Shown here piece after piece: positions 48,906 to 61,710 of a stretch of DNA of 64,000 nt. A program made the translations under genes and the position numbers. The notes below the pieces were generated by a model. The model was not told where the DNA came from. It was given only the letters and a program-made list of their open reading frames with translations, and did no database searches. Each line of letters opens with the position of its first letter. Positions within the stretch are counted from its first letter, which is position 1. The DNA comes from Muricea muricata (taxonomy: Eukaryota; Cnidaria; Anthozoa; Malacalcyonacea; Plexauridae). The stretch is from assembly GCA_963855995.1 (NCBI GenBank), contig OY979718.1:41599559-41663558 (forward strand). Direction: 5' to 3'.

Positions 48906-49199
48906 CATCTTCAAGTGTCTTCTTTATTGAAAACCTACTTGGTACCCCAGTGCCGTTTGCCGTGGTCGGACTAACAGTTATCCTGTACCATGTAAATTTC
49001 TTAAGGCCCGTTAAGTTCATGCTGTCTTGAACTGACGCTGGTACTGAAACGGACTGGAATGCTGCATTATCATCAAGTGTTTTATAAAAGACAGTAATAC
49101 CCGTGAGATTTTCAGAGCGTGAAACATCAATGCTCCACCCTACCGCAATACTGGTCGAGCTTAAAACACGTGTTGTTATGTTCATGTCATTGGAGAAAA
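48906..49199 (-). CDS. Channel gene exon: fibronectin III module 1
   Basis: Phase 1-1, 98 codons, acceptor after a run of T (TTTTTTTTTAG|TT). Core STSIAVGWSIDVSR, LTGITVFYKTLDD, FTWYRITVSPTTANGTG. The first of six FN3 modules, directly after the SEA-like segment. Confidence 0.88.
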
Positions 49200-50719
49200 C
49201 TAAAAAAAAAGACAAAATTGCACATCAATTTAATATGTTGTAGTCTTTTCCGCCCCATACAAACGAGCAAGTTTTCTTCGACTTGCAAGTTTCATGCCGC
49301 AAGTTTTATTTTTCTAGTCGGCATGTACGCGCCACTTTGCCAATTTTTTCTATGACAAGAAGACTTGTTCAAAAGCTAGCACACTAAATACCTTTTTAAC
49401 AAGAGCACTTTTCATAAAAAAATTGGCGAAGTAAAAACTTTCCGTCTGTACGGTCAAAATAAATTGAGCCCAACAGTACGTTTTGTACACTTTGTGTAAA
49501 CATCATGACGGCAAATAGCGACAATTTCAGAACTATCCTCAGTGTAACATATTCGTGTTGTATATTAAATCATGTGTGTAATTTATGCTAACTATTAGTA
49601 TAAAAGGTACAGAATTGGACACAATAGAATACAAATATATCAGCTATCGAAGGTGTTTGGTGTGTGCATGTTCTGAAGAGCAACCCAGAAATATAGCAAA
49701 TATAACACTCAGAGAATGAAAAACTAGATCCATATCATATGAATCTAGTTTAAATAGCGACAAACAAGGACACGTTTAAAGTTGTCGAAGAAAAACTGTG
49801 ATAAAAAGTTGTGAAGCTTCTTTGCTGATCGTGTCATATGTTCCAAATGTGCTACCAAAGTTAACTCCAGAGAAAAAAGTTCGTTTATTGCCAGTCTCAA
49901 GAGTGAGGGGGAGGGGAGGGGGGGCATTGTCAATCCTCACATTAACTTAACACCCGTAGAGTTATTGCCTACGAGAACATTTTGTACTGGGCAGAAGCTT
50001 ATTCATTTATCCCCATGGATGTTACAATTATTTCTATCGATGATGTCTTTCCTGCGTATAATATCGTAACGAATAACACATAAATATCCACGCAAGTCCT
50101 CTGAAACCTTTAACATTTTTGGAGCAAAACGTAACAAAAGCAATCACGCTGATACTGCTATGTGTATTGGCAAAAAAGGCAGCATTATTTCCTCGTTTTG
50201 AGCGATATATGTTCACGGTAATCTGATACCCTAGAAATACTCTGGCAAATTATGAAAGAATTCAAGAAAAATTACAACCCCTTCTCTTGGTCTTAAATGC
50301 GCGTATTCTTAAGTTTTTAAAGATCTAACAAACACTTGCATAGTTTAGAACGTTAGTATTCCTGGGACCCGTTGTACAAAAAAGTGATTAAACTTAACTG
50401 TGATTAGTAGAAATGTCAGCCAATAAGAACAACGTATTTTGTACTTAATCGCTATTTAACTACAAAGCAATAGTTAAAAAAGTGATGATATATGATATAT
50501 AACGAAGCGCTTATAACTGAGCCCTCGGGACATGAGTACATATGCTTTCTGATCCCCTGATTCTCAATGTTTCGCCTCGCGTAACATCGACGGTTTCGGC
50601 ATCACAAAGCATATTGTTCCCAAATCCTTAGTTCGAGCCAGTAAATTAGTGATAAATATCAACCATTCTCTGACTGCTAATTATTAGTTCATCACTAAAA
50701 TCACGTCAAATTCACTTAC
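49200..50719 (-). other. Intron of the channel gene
   Basis: 1.5 kb, no exon seen; flanking phases agree (phase 1). Confidence 0.5.
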
Positions 50720-50862
50720 CTACAGACGAGTTCATCCACAACAAAGAGACGCTGGAATTAGGTTCCTGTGGGTCCAAAATGTCCCGTAGTCTGGGAAGTT
50801 GATCTCCATCAGAAAAATTGTACCGGAGAGAAAGGGTGCAAGTAAATATATGATTTTCCGAA
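50720..50862 (-). CDS. Channel gene exon: C-terminal half of a SEA-like module (probable)
   Basis: Acceptor TTGTTTAG|T (phase 2), donor GTAG|GTAAGT (phase 1), 143 nt. Encodes SENHIFTCTLSLRYNFSDG and LPRLRDILDPQEPNSSV. The alternating hydrophobic strand followed by an L..L..IL helix resembles the second half of a SEA domain. The donor phase matches FN3 module 1. The exon body looks real; its upstream partner is uncertain. Confidence 0.5.
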
Positions 50863-51608
50863 CTAAACAAGGAATGAGAATATATTATTACTGTACAATT
50901 TTTTAAATCAGCATAACTGGTATTCCCATACATTTATCTTAGAGGCTTGAGAATGTGTATACAGAGTAGGGAAGAAAATCATTGCAGATCTTGGATGGTA
51001 AAGTTTTTAAACACAGGAACTTCAGAATCATACCAAAAATATCCTAACTTGTAACTACGACACATTATAACAAAATTTAATTTGGTTTCAACATTTGATT
51101 TTAGCTATATAGATACACAAGTTGAATTACATTAGAATTAATAAAGATACAAAAACAAGATTAAAATAAATCTCAATCTAGTCTTTCCCATATAAGGATA
51201 TAAAATAGTATAATTTAATAAGTTAGAATAATTTAAAGATACCTCCTGCACAGAGAGATTCCTACAGTTGGTTTCAACAATGTGTAAGCTGAAGAAATCT
51301 AAATAACATTTACAATACATATAGTTATTTTTCAACATTAGTGCTAATGTTAAGCAAAACTTGCGCCATCTTTGGGACTTATCATGTTTCATTACGACTG
51401 ACAACAACAAAGCTAGGAGAATATTTCATCTCAGAATCCGAACTTCGGAATGGCCTTAATGGCTGTATGGTTCATAATTTTGACAGCGAAGGAGGATTTA
51501 GTACGAGCTAGAGATTAATTAATGAACAGTATTTTCTTAGCGCATGCATGATTTGAAAATCATTGCAGTCCAAAATGTTCGTCGTACAAAAAATTATAAA
51601 ATATATAC

Positions 51609-51816
51609 TATCTTGTGACTATGTCAGACACATTATAAATTGATAACATGAAAATGTATGTTGAAACTTGACTGTTTATTTGCCAAAATCTAGGATCGAA
51701 ATAAGTATAAAATTTACATACATAGCTATCTAAATGTTTTTTGAAGCCATCTGCATTCGGACCCTCAAAACTCCTGGACGAATCATTATACGTAATTTGA
51801 GCTAAAACTCTCACAG
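51609..51816 (-). CDS. Channel gene exon: N-terminal half of a SEA-like module (probable)
   Basis: Acceptor TTTATTATAG|CT in phase 1, matching the TSP1 exon before it. Encodes VRVLAQITYNDSSRSFEG and DGFKKHLDSYVCKFYTYFD, like the first strand and helix of SEA domains that follow TSP1 repeats in other animals. The 3' end is ambiguous: donors at 51608 (GTATAT, phase 2) and 51717 (GTAAAT, phase 1) both allow a consistent frame, the second through a 46-nt exon at 51243-51288. No GSVVV-type self-cleavage site is visible. Confidence 0.42.
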
Positions 51817-51979
51817 CTATAATAAAATAAACACAAACATCATTAATGGAGGCTTTTTGTGTACATCCGGGAATGTTGAAGGACCTTCGTTCGAAACGCG
51901 CATTTCCATGATATTGTTTCAGGTGGTGAAAGACTTTCAAGCTTCTGTACGTGCTGTAGGTAGCAGTAATATATCTTAC

Positions 51980-52192
51980 GTGGACAGGCCAATACGTTGC
52001 AAGTTCGAATGTCTTCGTATTTCACAGTGCAATTATCCAAACCATACGACTTGTCAGTCTTGTTGCACGTGCAATTTCGGCCGTTAAACTGTGGAGGTGG
52101 ATTAGTACAAGAACGTGTTCTCTCTCTATATCCAGTGTTGCATGGCTTGCTGCAGAATGAGTAGGGAGACCAGGGTGTTAGTCCGCCATGAA
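51980..52192 (-). CDS. Channel gene exon: thrombospondin type 1 module E
   Basis: Phase 1-1, 71 codons. Begins HGGLTPWSPYSFCSKPC; central RERTRSCTNPPPQFNG; ends NVLACP. Eight cysteines instead of six, with a roughly 12-residue insert containing CTCNKTDK: an atypical TSP1. WSPY replaces the usual WSxW. Confidence 0.9.
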
Positions 52193-52239
52193 CTGTGAAG
52201 AAAAGAGAAAAATTAGAAATGACACCGAACAAGATACTA

Positions 52240-53475
52240 AAAAAAGGCCGAAGGTATCAATAGTAATCTTGGTGAGACGGACGAGAAACTAGCATCAATA
52301 AGAGAGTTATTAGCAAAAATTGATCAGAACGAAAAGAGGTCACAACGAACTCAAGCTGAACAAATACAACGGACAGCAGACGAGAGAGAAAGAGAAAAAC
52401 TATTGGTCCTCGAACAGGCGAAATTTGAGTTACACATAGAGGAGAAGAGCGTCAACGAGAATTGCAACATCAAGAAGAGATACTAACTCAAAAGCTAAAA
52501 TATCAGAAGTGCTTAGAAACAGAGGCGGAGACAAAAGCAAGTAAGGTAAGCACCAAATTACATAAAAGACCAATGACTTCGTTTAGTGAGAAGGTTGCTG
52601 ATTGGTTGGCTTCCTGGAATGCTTTTAAGCGTAAATAGAATCCTCGGGTTTATCCCCGGTAGCAAAGTTCTGGTATTTAAAAGAGTGGCTAGTACCCAGT
52701 GTGCGAGTACCAACTCGAGGGGTACCAACGTGCAAACAATATTCTGAAAAGTCAATAGGGAAAAACTAGTGAGATCGTCAACGCCCACATACAGAAGATT
52801 ATGATACCTGTCATAAATTATGCAGAACCTGCTGAAGTACAGAAATTCTACAAAACCCTTACGTACAGTGTTCAATCGCTAAAAATCCATGGTAAACTCG
52901 ACAAAGTGAGTGGAATGGCAAGAAGTGTGATGGGGACTGTGACCAAGAAAATGTAAATGTCGACGGTGAAAGTAGAAGCTCTGGATGGGAAACTCAGCAT
53001 GGTTGTTAAGGTCGTGAGAGTGACAAGGGTGATTTACTTCTGTTGGATAACCCAAATTACAAAAACCTCTTGCGTAATTACAAACACCTCGAAGGAATCT
53101 AAATCCGTAACCGACCGTAAACCAGTTCATCTGATTTTATAAAGATGAGTGAGCCACACTGGGTTGGTCAAATCCGCAATCCAGTTGCAGAAAAAACTCT
53201 GTTTGGTAGGACCATAATCTCCCAGGAGGAGATTAATTACACGGCATTGCTACGGACTCAAGCAAGTCAGAGTGATTACCAGGGACTCCTGCCAACTCGA
53301 CGTCTGGGGGATAGCTGACTCGCCGAGTACGATCAACAAGAACTATTATACGCTGTGTTTCGGGAGAAACTGGTAAGAAGTAAAGAAGGGCGGTACGAAA
53401 CTGAGCTCCCCTAGAAGTGGGCTCAATAAACTGTAAATGACTTGTTGGCATTGATAACACTCGAAGCTGTAGTAA
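52240..53475 (+). mobile_element. BEL/Pao retrotransposon remnant, opposite strand
   Basis: Plus-strand frames, broken by many stops and shifts, give a coiled-coil Glu/Arg-rich gag start (KLASIRELLAKIDQNEKRS), a gag middle (PAEVQKFYKTLTYSVQSL), and protease-to-RT fragments (RNPVAEKTLFGRTIIS, EYDQQELLYAVFREKLV, SKEGRYETELP). This order is gag-pol of BEL/Pao elements. LTRs were not found. It lies in an intron, antisense to the host gene. Confidence 0.65.
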
Positions 53476-53858
53476 TACATACCTTGTGGACAATGTTTTT
53501 AGGGGTAGAGTGTAGAAAACAGTATTTTATATGTTAATTTAGAATGTTTCTTACACACGCGCGCGTTTCCCGTGTGTCCAAACTTCAAGACCGGAGAGTA
53601 TCGGAATATAACTGCATGATATACGTTTATAGTCATTAAAAATATGAAAAAACAACTCAGATTTTGTGAAGTGTTGGGGGGGGGGGGGCACTGCGGACAA
53701 CAAATTCGATTGAGCACGCCAACTCATGAACAAATGCAAAGTATCTATTATGTGTCCACTCCAATGATTAATATCTTACTGAATCAAAACCAATCTCGTC
53801 CTGGCAAAATAAAATCATGTAAACAGGCTCCTAAACTGGAAGGGAATCTTGCACTTAC

Positions 53859-54035
53859 TTGGACAAGGAAAAACATTACAATATCCGAGTTCATTCGTAA
53901 AATTCGCAGGAACACAATCAGACCCCCCATGTTGTGGTGGCGGATTTGTACAGTTCCTGTAGCGTGTTCTTGTTCCGTTGCCACACCGCTTTGTACAGTT
54001 TGTCCAGGCTGACCACTCGGTAAATTTACCATCAA
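53859..54035 (-). CDS. Channel gene exon: thrombospondin type 1 module D
   Basis: Phase 1-1, 59 codons. DGKFTEWSAWTNCTKRCG, TRYRNCTNPPPQHGGSDC, GYCNVFPCP; six cysteines. WSxW and CTKRCG are the C-mannosylation and O-fucosylation type motifs of the family. Confidence 0.94.
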
Positions 54036-56234
54036 CTGAAAAAAAAAATAAAAATACTCGATCACTTCGTCTCAAATGTAAACAAGGATATTCTCAGTTC
54101 CAAGGAAATGTCCTTAAAGACCATCACTGAGCAAGGCAAGGGGTCAATACGAATGGTATACTAATTATGGAACAATCTTTTCAAGTCAAAGCTTTGTTCT
54201 AGGGAGATGCCTATTCCCTAAAACATAAATGAGGGCCTTAGATATTACAGTGAAGTCCCGTCCTACTGTGGACCCTCTATAGTGTGTCCCAGAAAAGTTT
54301 CCCATTAGAAATGACACTATTGTTGTTAAATGAGCGTTATTATGCCTCTGAGAATTTAAATTAAATTCTACATGTAAAACGAACAGCAACACAATAATTA
54401 CGTCAAATCATAACAATGAAAATACTTCTGCCATTCATGCAGACCATTCGTTTAAATTCCCAAAGGCATAGTAACACACATCTAATAACAATAACAATCT
54501 ACTCTACGATTAGAGACGTGGATAAGCGCACAATTTCCACATAATCGTGCATTTTGTGAAGACAGCACCACATTGACAGAATGTGTAGACCGACCTTTAC
54601 AGTATATGAATATCAGATATGGAGGCATTTTTGAAATTAATGCTGAAAGCCTAAAATTCTGGCATTTTAATGAATTTCTATTACTGATAAAAAATTTTAA
54701 AGACAAACTATGAGTTATATGACTGAAATAGAGAAAAAACTGTCTATAGAACATTAAAGCAGTTTTTGTTTGCCTATAGCCGTTCTTAAGTTAATCTGTT
54801 TTGAAATTGCAGAAAATCGATTAAAAAATAGGTGCAAAGACTGGGACTAACTTCAAATAGTCTTTAATAGATCGAAGCTCTGGAAGTATTTGACAAAACA
54901 AAAAACTGCTTTAATGCTCTACAAAAAATTAAATCAAATTATATTGTCAAACCGGGTGTCTCAAAAAAAAGTATCGGTGTTTAATTTAATATAATGTAAA
55001 AACTACACCAGCTAAATACGTTTTATGGTACTAGGAACAGAGTTGCAAAAAAGCCACGGGTATGCGGGTATTACCCGTGAGGAGGGTTTCCTAAATAGGC
55101 GGTTAGTGAGGAAGGTTTCATGTCAACACACTACATAATGTATCCTAAACATTGTTATAACAAAAAATTAATAGATGATGATCCATTCCAGAAATCATGC
55201 ATTCGTTCTGAGAAAATAGCAATTAAACCTCATTCTCATCTTCAGACTGGAAAGCCCAACTTTACAACATTTTGAGGAAGGTTCATGCAAACTTTGAAAT
55301 TTTGCCCGGAGGAAGATTGAACGTTTTTTGCAACTCTGACTAGGAAAACGCTGACTTAAATTTTGGTAGAGGGCGCTTGAACTTCATTCAGTATTGAACG
55401 AGATATAAATGTTTTAAGCTAAAGTTCGGTTGAAAATTGGCGAAAAAATTTACTAAATCGGCCTATCAAATTTATTCGAAGACATTTGCTATTATTCCGC
55501 GAGTATTGAAAATTTTGAAGAAGCAACCTTTAATCTCAAGGCGATTTGCCCTGGCCGCTTCGATTTCCTTATCTGGCGATTTGCAACTTGTTTCTTTAGG
55601 GTTATTTGAAGCAAAAACGTCCCGCATGAGCTCCAGCCAATAAATTTGAGACAGCTCCGCCAGGCAATTTTAGCGTGCCAAAGATTGCATGCACAAATAA
55701 TCCAGAACTCTCTTGATGGTATTGTTAACAGAACACCAGGTTGTAAACAATATATGTTCAAAGGCAGCTTTTTCAGATGAATAAATCATCTAATGTGTAA
55801 ATATCTTTATCGTGTCTTGTGTTGACAGGAACAAAATTAAATTAAATGTTAATCTGATAGCCCGATTTATGGTAATTTTAAGTACTTTCAAAATTGCTTC
55901 TTTGAAATGAAACTGTAATATCTAATTCAATATTGCTTAAATATCTTCACGTTATATATCAAAATTTAATTGAGGCCTTTCGAAATTCAGGGAAGTCTAT
56001 TTCAGCGAAACAGTTCGTCCAGTTTTAGCGGTATAACAAATCAAACATCGATACTCCTTTTTGAGAGACCTGGTATATATCAAATATTATTATTATTATA
56101 TATATGTCAAATTAACATATTACACCACGTAAGTTTATTATCGCAAAGGTTTAGATCCGTAAGCCCGCATCTGCATCAGCGCTAATAATAATGCGACTAA
56201 TTTAAATTCAAACTGTGATTCAAACGTCCCTTAA
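54036..56234 (-). other. Intron of the channel gene, left part
   Basis: AT-rich, no exon seen; contains the hAT-like MITE at 55038-55338. Confidence 0.5.
55038..55338. mobile_element. hAT-like MITE, copy 2
   Basis: Ends CAGAGTTGCAAAAAAGC and CGTTTTTTGCAACTCTG; exact 8-bp duplication ACTAGGAA at 55030-55037 and 55339-55346. Same family as 6089-6413. Confidence 0.9.
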
Positions 56235-59200
56235 GGTGGCTCCCTACAGTTATAATGTTTCAGTTCACGTATTGTTTGAAGGTCTACTATTTCTTTTTCG
56301 TGAAAGTTGTGGCGTTGAAACTTAGCCACCACATTACCATGATGTTAAACATTTTTAATGATGAAAACTTTCGTTGGTTCATTTCGTCTCCATGGCAATA
56401 TGGCGTTATGAACATGTCATATTTTTTATGATCTTTACATCGTTTATTAATTTTCCTTCGGTGAATTTTTCTAATTTTTTTTCTGATGACTTTTGGTTGA
56501 TAAAGGAATAACATGATAAATTTTGAGACGAATTGTAAAGGCAGGTTCTGAGATATTCACGAATAACTAGTACAACAATTCCATCTTATAGAATTTTTTG
56601 AAATTTTGATATGTTTTACTGCTTGTTATACCGAGAAAATGTGCAAAATTAAAAAAAAATTCACCGAAGGAAAAACGAGAAAAACAGTCCTAAACTCTGG
56701 TTGTGACAAAATATCGATTCGACATGATCGCTATTTGCGCATGCGTGTAAATTATAATGCGTGGAAAACGCGTGTTGTTCAGTTGGCTTTTTTAGTAATT
56801 TTATTTTCGTGTTGTTTGGCACATATGTTTGAAACAGATATTTTTTACTTTTTTGAGACGAAAACACAAGATAATGTTCAAAATACGAAAAAGCAAAACA
56901 CTATAATCCATTGAATTGACCAATGGTTCATTATATTCTTTTTTGTCGAAAAAATATGTGTAAATATGCCTAAAAAAGCACCAAAACATTCAACTACGAC
57001 TTGAACAATTCATCCAAAATAACTATCTCTCTATTGAATTCAACAGGTAAAGTACTACATATTAAACAGGGTTGAATGGCAGAAACTGTATATGCTTCGC
57101 CGACAATTTGAGAGTGCTTTTGAAGACAGCATAAGATAGCATTTTGAATTTTGATTGGCAACAATTTTTTAGTAATATTATAAACAACATTGCTTCAAAA
57201 TAAATACTCAGAAACATATTTAAATATATATTTAAAAAACTGGTTAAAAACATACGTACTGTTTAACTTTTCAAAAAGTCAAGAAAATAATGAAGAATGA
57301 TCATGTTTTGGTCACTGAGCTTTACTAATATATCTGGAGGCAAAGAGTAGAGACTACAAAGAGGGACCACTTCAGCCAAAAAAGCGTAAGGTGCTGTCGT
57401 GATGATTCGTCATGGGCGCCATGTTCCTAGCCAGTGCCCTAAACAGAAGCATTTCCCCCCTGAAATATTAAAAATGGTTACTAATACCGGGAGGATATGC
57501 TTCTGTTTAGGGCACTGGCTAGGAACATGGCGCCCATAACGAATAATCACGACAGTACCTTTCGCTTTTTTGGCTGAAGTGGTCCCTCTTTGTAGTCTCT
57601 ACTCTTTGCTGGAGGAGCGGCTCGGTATGAAAAAGTGTCGCCAAAAACATGGCGGATTTTGGCCTTTGCTGACGCCATATGGTTCCTCAGCCTACAGGTA
57701 TTTACCACTGACCAACCGCGATCCCGAGCTTTCAAGAAAACATTCGCCCCCCTGTTTTTTTTTCAAAAAGTTTATGGCTTGGTTGCTTTTGGGGAAAAAA
57801 TCGAAGAAAATAATTTTTTTTCGCTAGTGCACGCAAGGATTTGTAAAAATAATGTGGAAATGTTTCTTCTAGCAGGTAAGACTTTCGTAATTTTCAATTT
57901 TATATTGTTTTACTTGCTAAGTTTGCATTTTGATTCGTGAAGTTTACAGTGCGTAAAATTTTTTGTCAAATGCTAATGCAAAATCTGTTTATTACTTTAT
58001 TTATTGGGTAAATCCGTATAAACAGTTTTGTCTTCTGCATCAGGCACTGACTTTTACTTTAATAGAGCTGTTTTTGATGTTATTTATATAGACAACAAGT
58101 TTTCTTTGGCGAATGTTTATAGTCGTGTATCCAGGATTTAAAGTTTGCCCACTTGCAGTTCGGCACTGAAATTAATTATACCACTTGATGGTGTGAAACA
58201 ATCTCTCTGTGCCTGACAAAAAAATCTATGCCTCTGGGACCTCTGTTGGCATAGTAATTGTAGATTGATGTGTAGGTGGACAATTAATTCAGCTTGTTTT
58301 TGAAATGCAATGTAGTGTTGTCGGTGGTGCATGAAAGATAACATTTTGGGCATGAGGAAAGATAACATTCATGTCTACACAATATAATGTACATTGTGCT
58401 GTTTTTTTCTTTTTTGAGTAATGTGTTGGGTAAGATGCATTATGGACCTCATTTCCTATTTTGCTGTCTAACACCAGATTGTTATTTATCATGGGGAGTG
58501 CTGGACACTCAGTGGTTTTAATTGTTGCCTTACATGTTTCTATGCATTAATTGAACACAAAAAAGGTAGTAAATTTGTTTCTCATTTTATTGCAGATTTT
58601 AATGTGATGTACCAAGAACTAGAGCAAACATTCCTACTGTAGCATATGTATTTTACCATGTACAGCCAGCATGGATATATGTCATATATATGTAATATGT
58701 TGTGCAGTATAACTGTTTTCTTCAAATGTTGAACTATTAATCTGTTATCAATACCACATCAAAATTTAGAAGAGATCAGAAATCAAAGCCCATTTGGACA
58801 ACACAGTGATAGTTATGTCATTATCATAATAGTATACAGTCTAGTTTTAGGCATTATAATTGTAATTTCAGAAAACACCTGCACTAGCAATGCAGAGATG
58901 AGAGATTGATGTCATCCTCTCAACCAATAGATAATTTAGCATTTTTACTATACAGTATCAGCATAATATAGTATCCTCATCCCACTAAAGGAAGGGATAC
59001 ATTACTCAAGTGGAGTTAGGATTACTTTTGCTAAATGTAGTGTTTTTCTTCAATGACTCATTGTAAGTTGAAATTACTAAACCTTGAATTTTTTCAATTA
59101 AAATAATACAACTATGAAGTGTATCACTGTGGATTGGTTTTGTAGTAAACAAAAATACATTTTTTAAACAGTTGTTCACAAAAGTCAAAAGCAGTAGAAA

Positions 59201-60470
59201 TCATAAGGGGGAAAGAAGGGGAATGCACAAGATTGATAATGCAGAGATGTGAGCTTCATCCTTTCCACCCAATTGGGGATTAGGCATTAATACTGTACTT
59301 TTACTGTCAGCAGTCAATTCCCTCACTCCATACCATCTATGTTGCATCCATATTATAATATTCTTGTCTGGAGTATTTATCTCTGTAGAGTATTGGTAGT
59401 GAAAAATTATATCTTACTTATTTAAATAGTTGCAAATAATACATCTTTCAGCTGTATTGTAGTGGAATAGTCAGATTATATACTGCCATTATTACTGGTT
59501 ATTCAAAAAAACGTAAGCTTAAACGGGGGAAAATGAGAGAGAAGCAAGCATGCTTGAACGTTGTGAGCAAAATTATATACAATATCATGCACAAAAAATA
59601 CTTCAGGAGACACAAAAACTTGCATGTAAAATGCAAAACATTTTGTAAAATGCAAGACTTTTCTGCCATCTCCAGTAAACTCTAAATATTCAGGACAGTT
59701 AAGAAACAAAAGCCTTGATTTATACACGTTCACATCAAAACATGATAGCATGTAAGCAATTTTAAAAACATTAAAGCAAGATTGTAAAAACAGGTAAAAA
59801 CATAACCATATAACAAATGTTGATGTGCAACAAAGCGGACTTAAAAGACAAAAATACTCGTTGCTAATAATACGTTATACTCAACAATTTTAGCTGGAAA
59901 TATTGTCTTCCTCGTGAATATAAACTGCAAAATTTTTCGACTTTATAGCAATCCAATTGTCGCTTGAAATATTGTTTTTGCCAAATATTTCTCGGTTTTT
60001 TGTCCTTTCCTGGCTGCAATAACTTGTAAAACTTGTAAATATGTTTTTCAAAAGTTAGTGAAGCGTCCAGCAAACATGAAAAAAGCTTTTAAAACCCCCA
60101 AAATTTACAGCGAAAACTAAAAGACAAAACAAAATTTTGAAAAAAAAAACAAAAGGGGGGTGTAAAAGATGAGCCTGCTTTACAATTGAGCCCAGTCAGT
60201 GGTGGATCTGGCGTCAGCAGAGGCCGAAATCCGCCATGTTTTTGGCGACACTCTGATTACTGAAGCAAGTATAGGAGCCGCTCCTCCAGATATATTAGTA
60301 AAGCTCAGTGGTTTTGGTACATAAAAGCACTCAGAAACAAGTTCTGTTGCTCTTGTTTTAAAAATTTTGCCGAACTACGAAAATCCCACGCGAAAGTCGC
60401 GAGGATGACGTCTAATCTCACTGATCAATATAAATCATTCGTAAACTGTATCAAACTGTAGGGAGCCACC
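56235..60470. mobile_element. 4.2-kb element flanked by TTAA
   Basis: Starts GGTGGCTCCCTACAGTT and ends AACTGTAGGGAGCCACC, with TTAA at 56231-56234 and 60471-60474. The TTAA target suggests a piggyBac-like element. Second, longer inverted segments inside (about 57312-57675 and 60215-60325) share TTTACTAATATATCTGGAG and GTCGCCAAAAACATGGCGGA. No transposase frame is recognisable. It sits in the intron between TSP1 modules C and D. Confidence 0.78.
57340..57609. mobile_element. 270-bp hairpin nested in the TTAA element
   Basis: Begins GCAAAGAGTAGAGACTACAA and ends TTGTAGTCTCTACTCTTTGC; arms about 110 bp, with ATGGCGCCCAT-type sequence near the middle. The 5-bp duplication TGGAG at 57335-57339 and 57610-57614 shows it inserted after the host element had formed. 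Confidence 0.88.
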
Positions 60471-60525
60471 TTAAATAGGCAAAATGTCGTGATTTGTATG
60501 CTTGCGTGATTTGAATGTTTTTTTT

Positions 60526-61165
60526 TTAAATGGTTAAATCAACCACGTCAAATCTAACTAGCAAAAAGGTTCTAATTAATTCATGCGCGCGCAAAGAAGC
60601 AAAAGAAATCAATGCCATGGTAAAGAGAGCGCGCCACGTACTATCCAGTGGCTTACCCTCCTGATCTATCGTACTATGCTTCTCAATTTCAGTTGATTGT
60701 CTCATTTTGCGAGAGAAATTATGATTATCCATCGCTAAAATGGTCGCTTCATTCCATTTTATGCGATGGTCATCAGTCCTTGAGTGTTTAGCCACGGCTG
60801 ATATTTCGAGTTCGGCTTTCTCGCAATTAGTCTTATGTTCTTTAAGACGTAATGAGAGATTTCGGCCAGTCTCACCGATGTAAACCAAACCACATTCACA
60901 AGGAATGCGGTACACACCAGATTTCTTAAATTCATTAACTCTATCCTTATGTGTGCCAAGAGATCGAAACAATTTGTCTTCACTAGAATTGTATACCTGC
61001 ATGCCAATATATGGTAGACTGACAGAAGACTGATATTCAGTCTTTTCGCGTACGCTTCATGGTGTTTTCATAGCATTGTCTATGAATTTTTTTCCTAGGA
61101 TAACCATTTATTTTTAGAACGCTTCTTAAGTGTTCTAATTCACATCCAATGTTACTTACCTCACA
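60526..61165 (-). pseudogene. Penelope-like element fragment, GIY-YIG endonuclease
   Basis: Minus strand shows GVYRIPCECGLVYIGETGRN (the GIY-YIG core), SLRLKEHKTNCEKAELEIS and AVAKHSRTDDHRIKW, followed by the helical tail. Upstream, the end of the reverse transcriptase (LRSVLKINGYPRKKFID) is visible but cut by a stop near 61060. Penelope elements pair this endonuclease with a telomerase-like reverse transcriptase. The body of the polymerase is absent. Intronic. Confidence 0.8.
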
Positions 61166-61533
61166 AATTGTTTTTGCTCGATTTTAATTTAGTTTTTAAC
61201 TTACTTTTACGTTATGTAACTCATATTTGCTTTTAGCTTCCTTGAAATTTTAACATTTTTTCCCAAATAGAAATTTACATTAAAATATCAGAAATTTTGA
61301 ATATTTGGCTTCCCGCATTAATTTGCCAAATGCCTCCATGCTCATAGTTGTCTCAAAATCTACACATCCTGGCATTTTGGTGCTTTCTTCACAAAATGTA
61401 CAATGCTTCTACATATCCGGTCAACTATATGCTCTTTCCGGGAATTCCATTTTTGGCCTATATTGCAGATGAGAAATTATAGTCTATTATGCAAATTGTC
61501 CATTGATGTGGTGAAAGAAATTCATCATCTTAC

Positions 61534-61710
61534 CTGGACAAAAATGAGCATTACAAGATTCAATCTGACTGAAGTTTCCAGTACAGTTCAAACCACCGGG
61601 CGAAGGGGGAGGGTTGGTACATTTACGTTTTCGAGATCTTACACCACTATCACAACTTTTTGAACAAGGTTTCCACCAGGACCAATCTGTCCAACCAGCG
61701 ACATGAGTTT
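61534..61710 (-). CDS. Channel gene exon: thrombospondin type 1 module C
   Basis: Phase 1-1, 59 codons. VAGWTDWSWWKPCSKSCDSG, KRKCTNPPPSPGGLNC, ESCNAHFCP; six cysteines. Confidence 0.94.

Noticed and set aside
48689-49030. 113-codon plus-strand frame
   Set aside because: Its second half is the complement of FN3 module 1, which has correct phases and family residues.
53644-54012. 122-codon plus-strand frame
   Set aside because: Overlaps TSP1 module D in antisense and starts next to a G tract.
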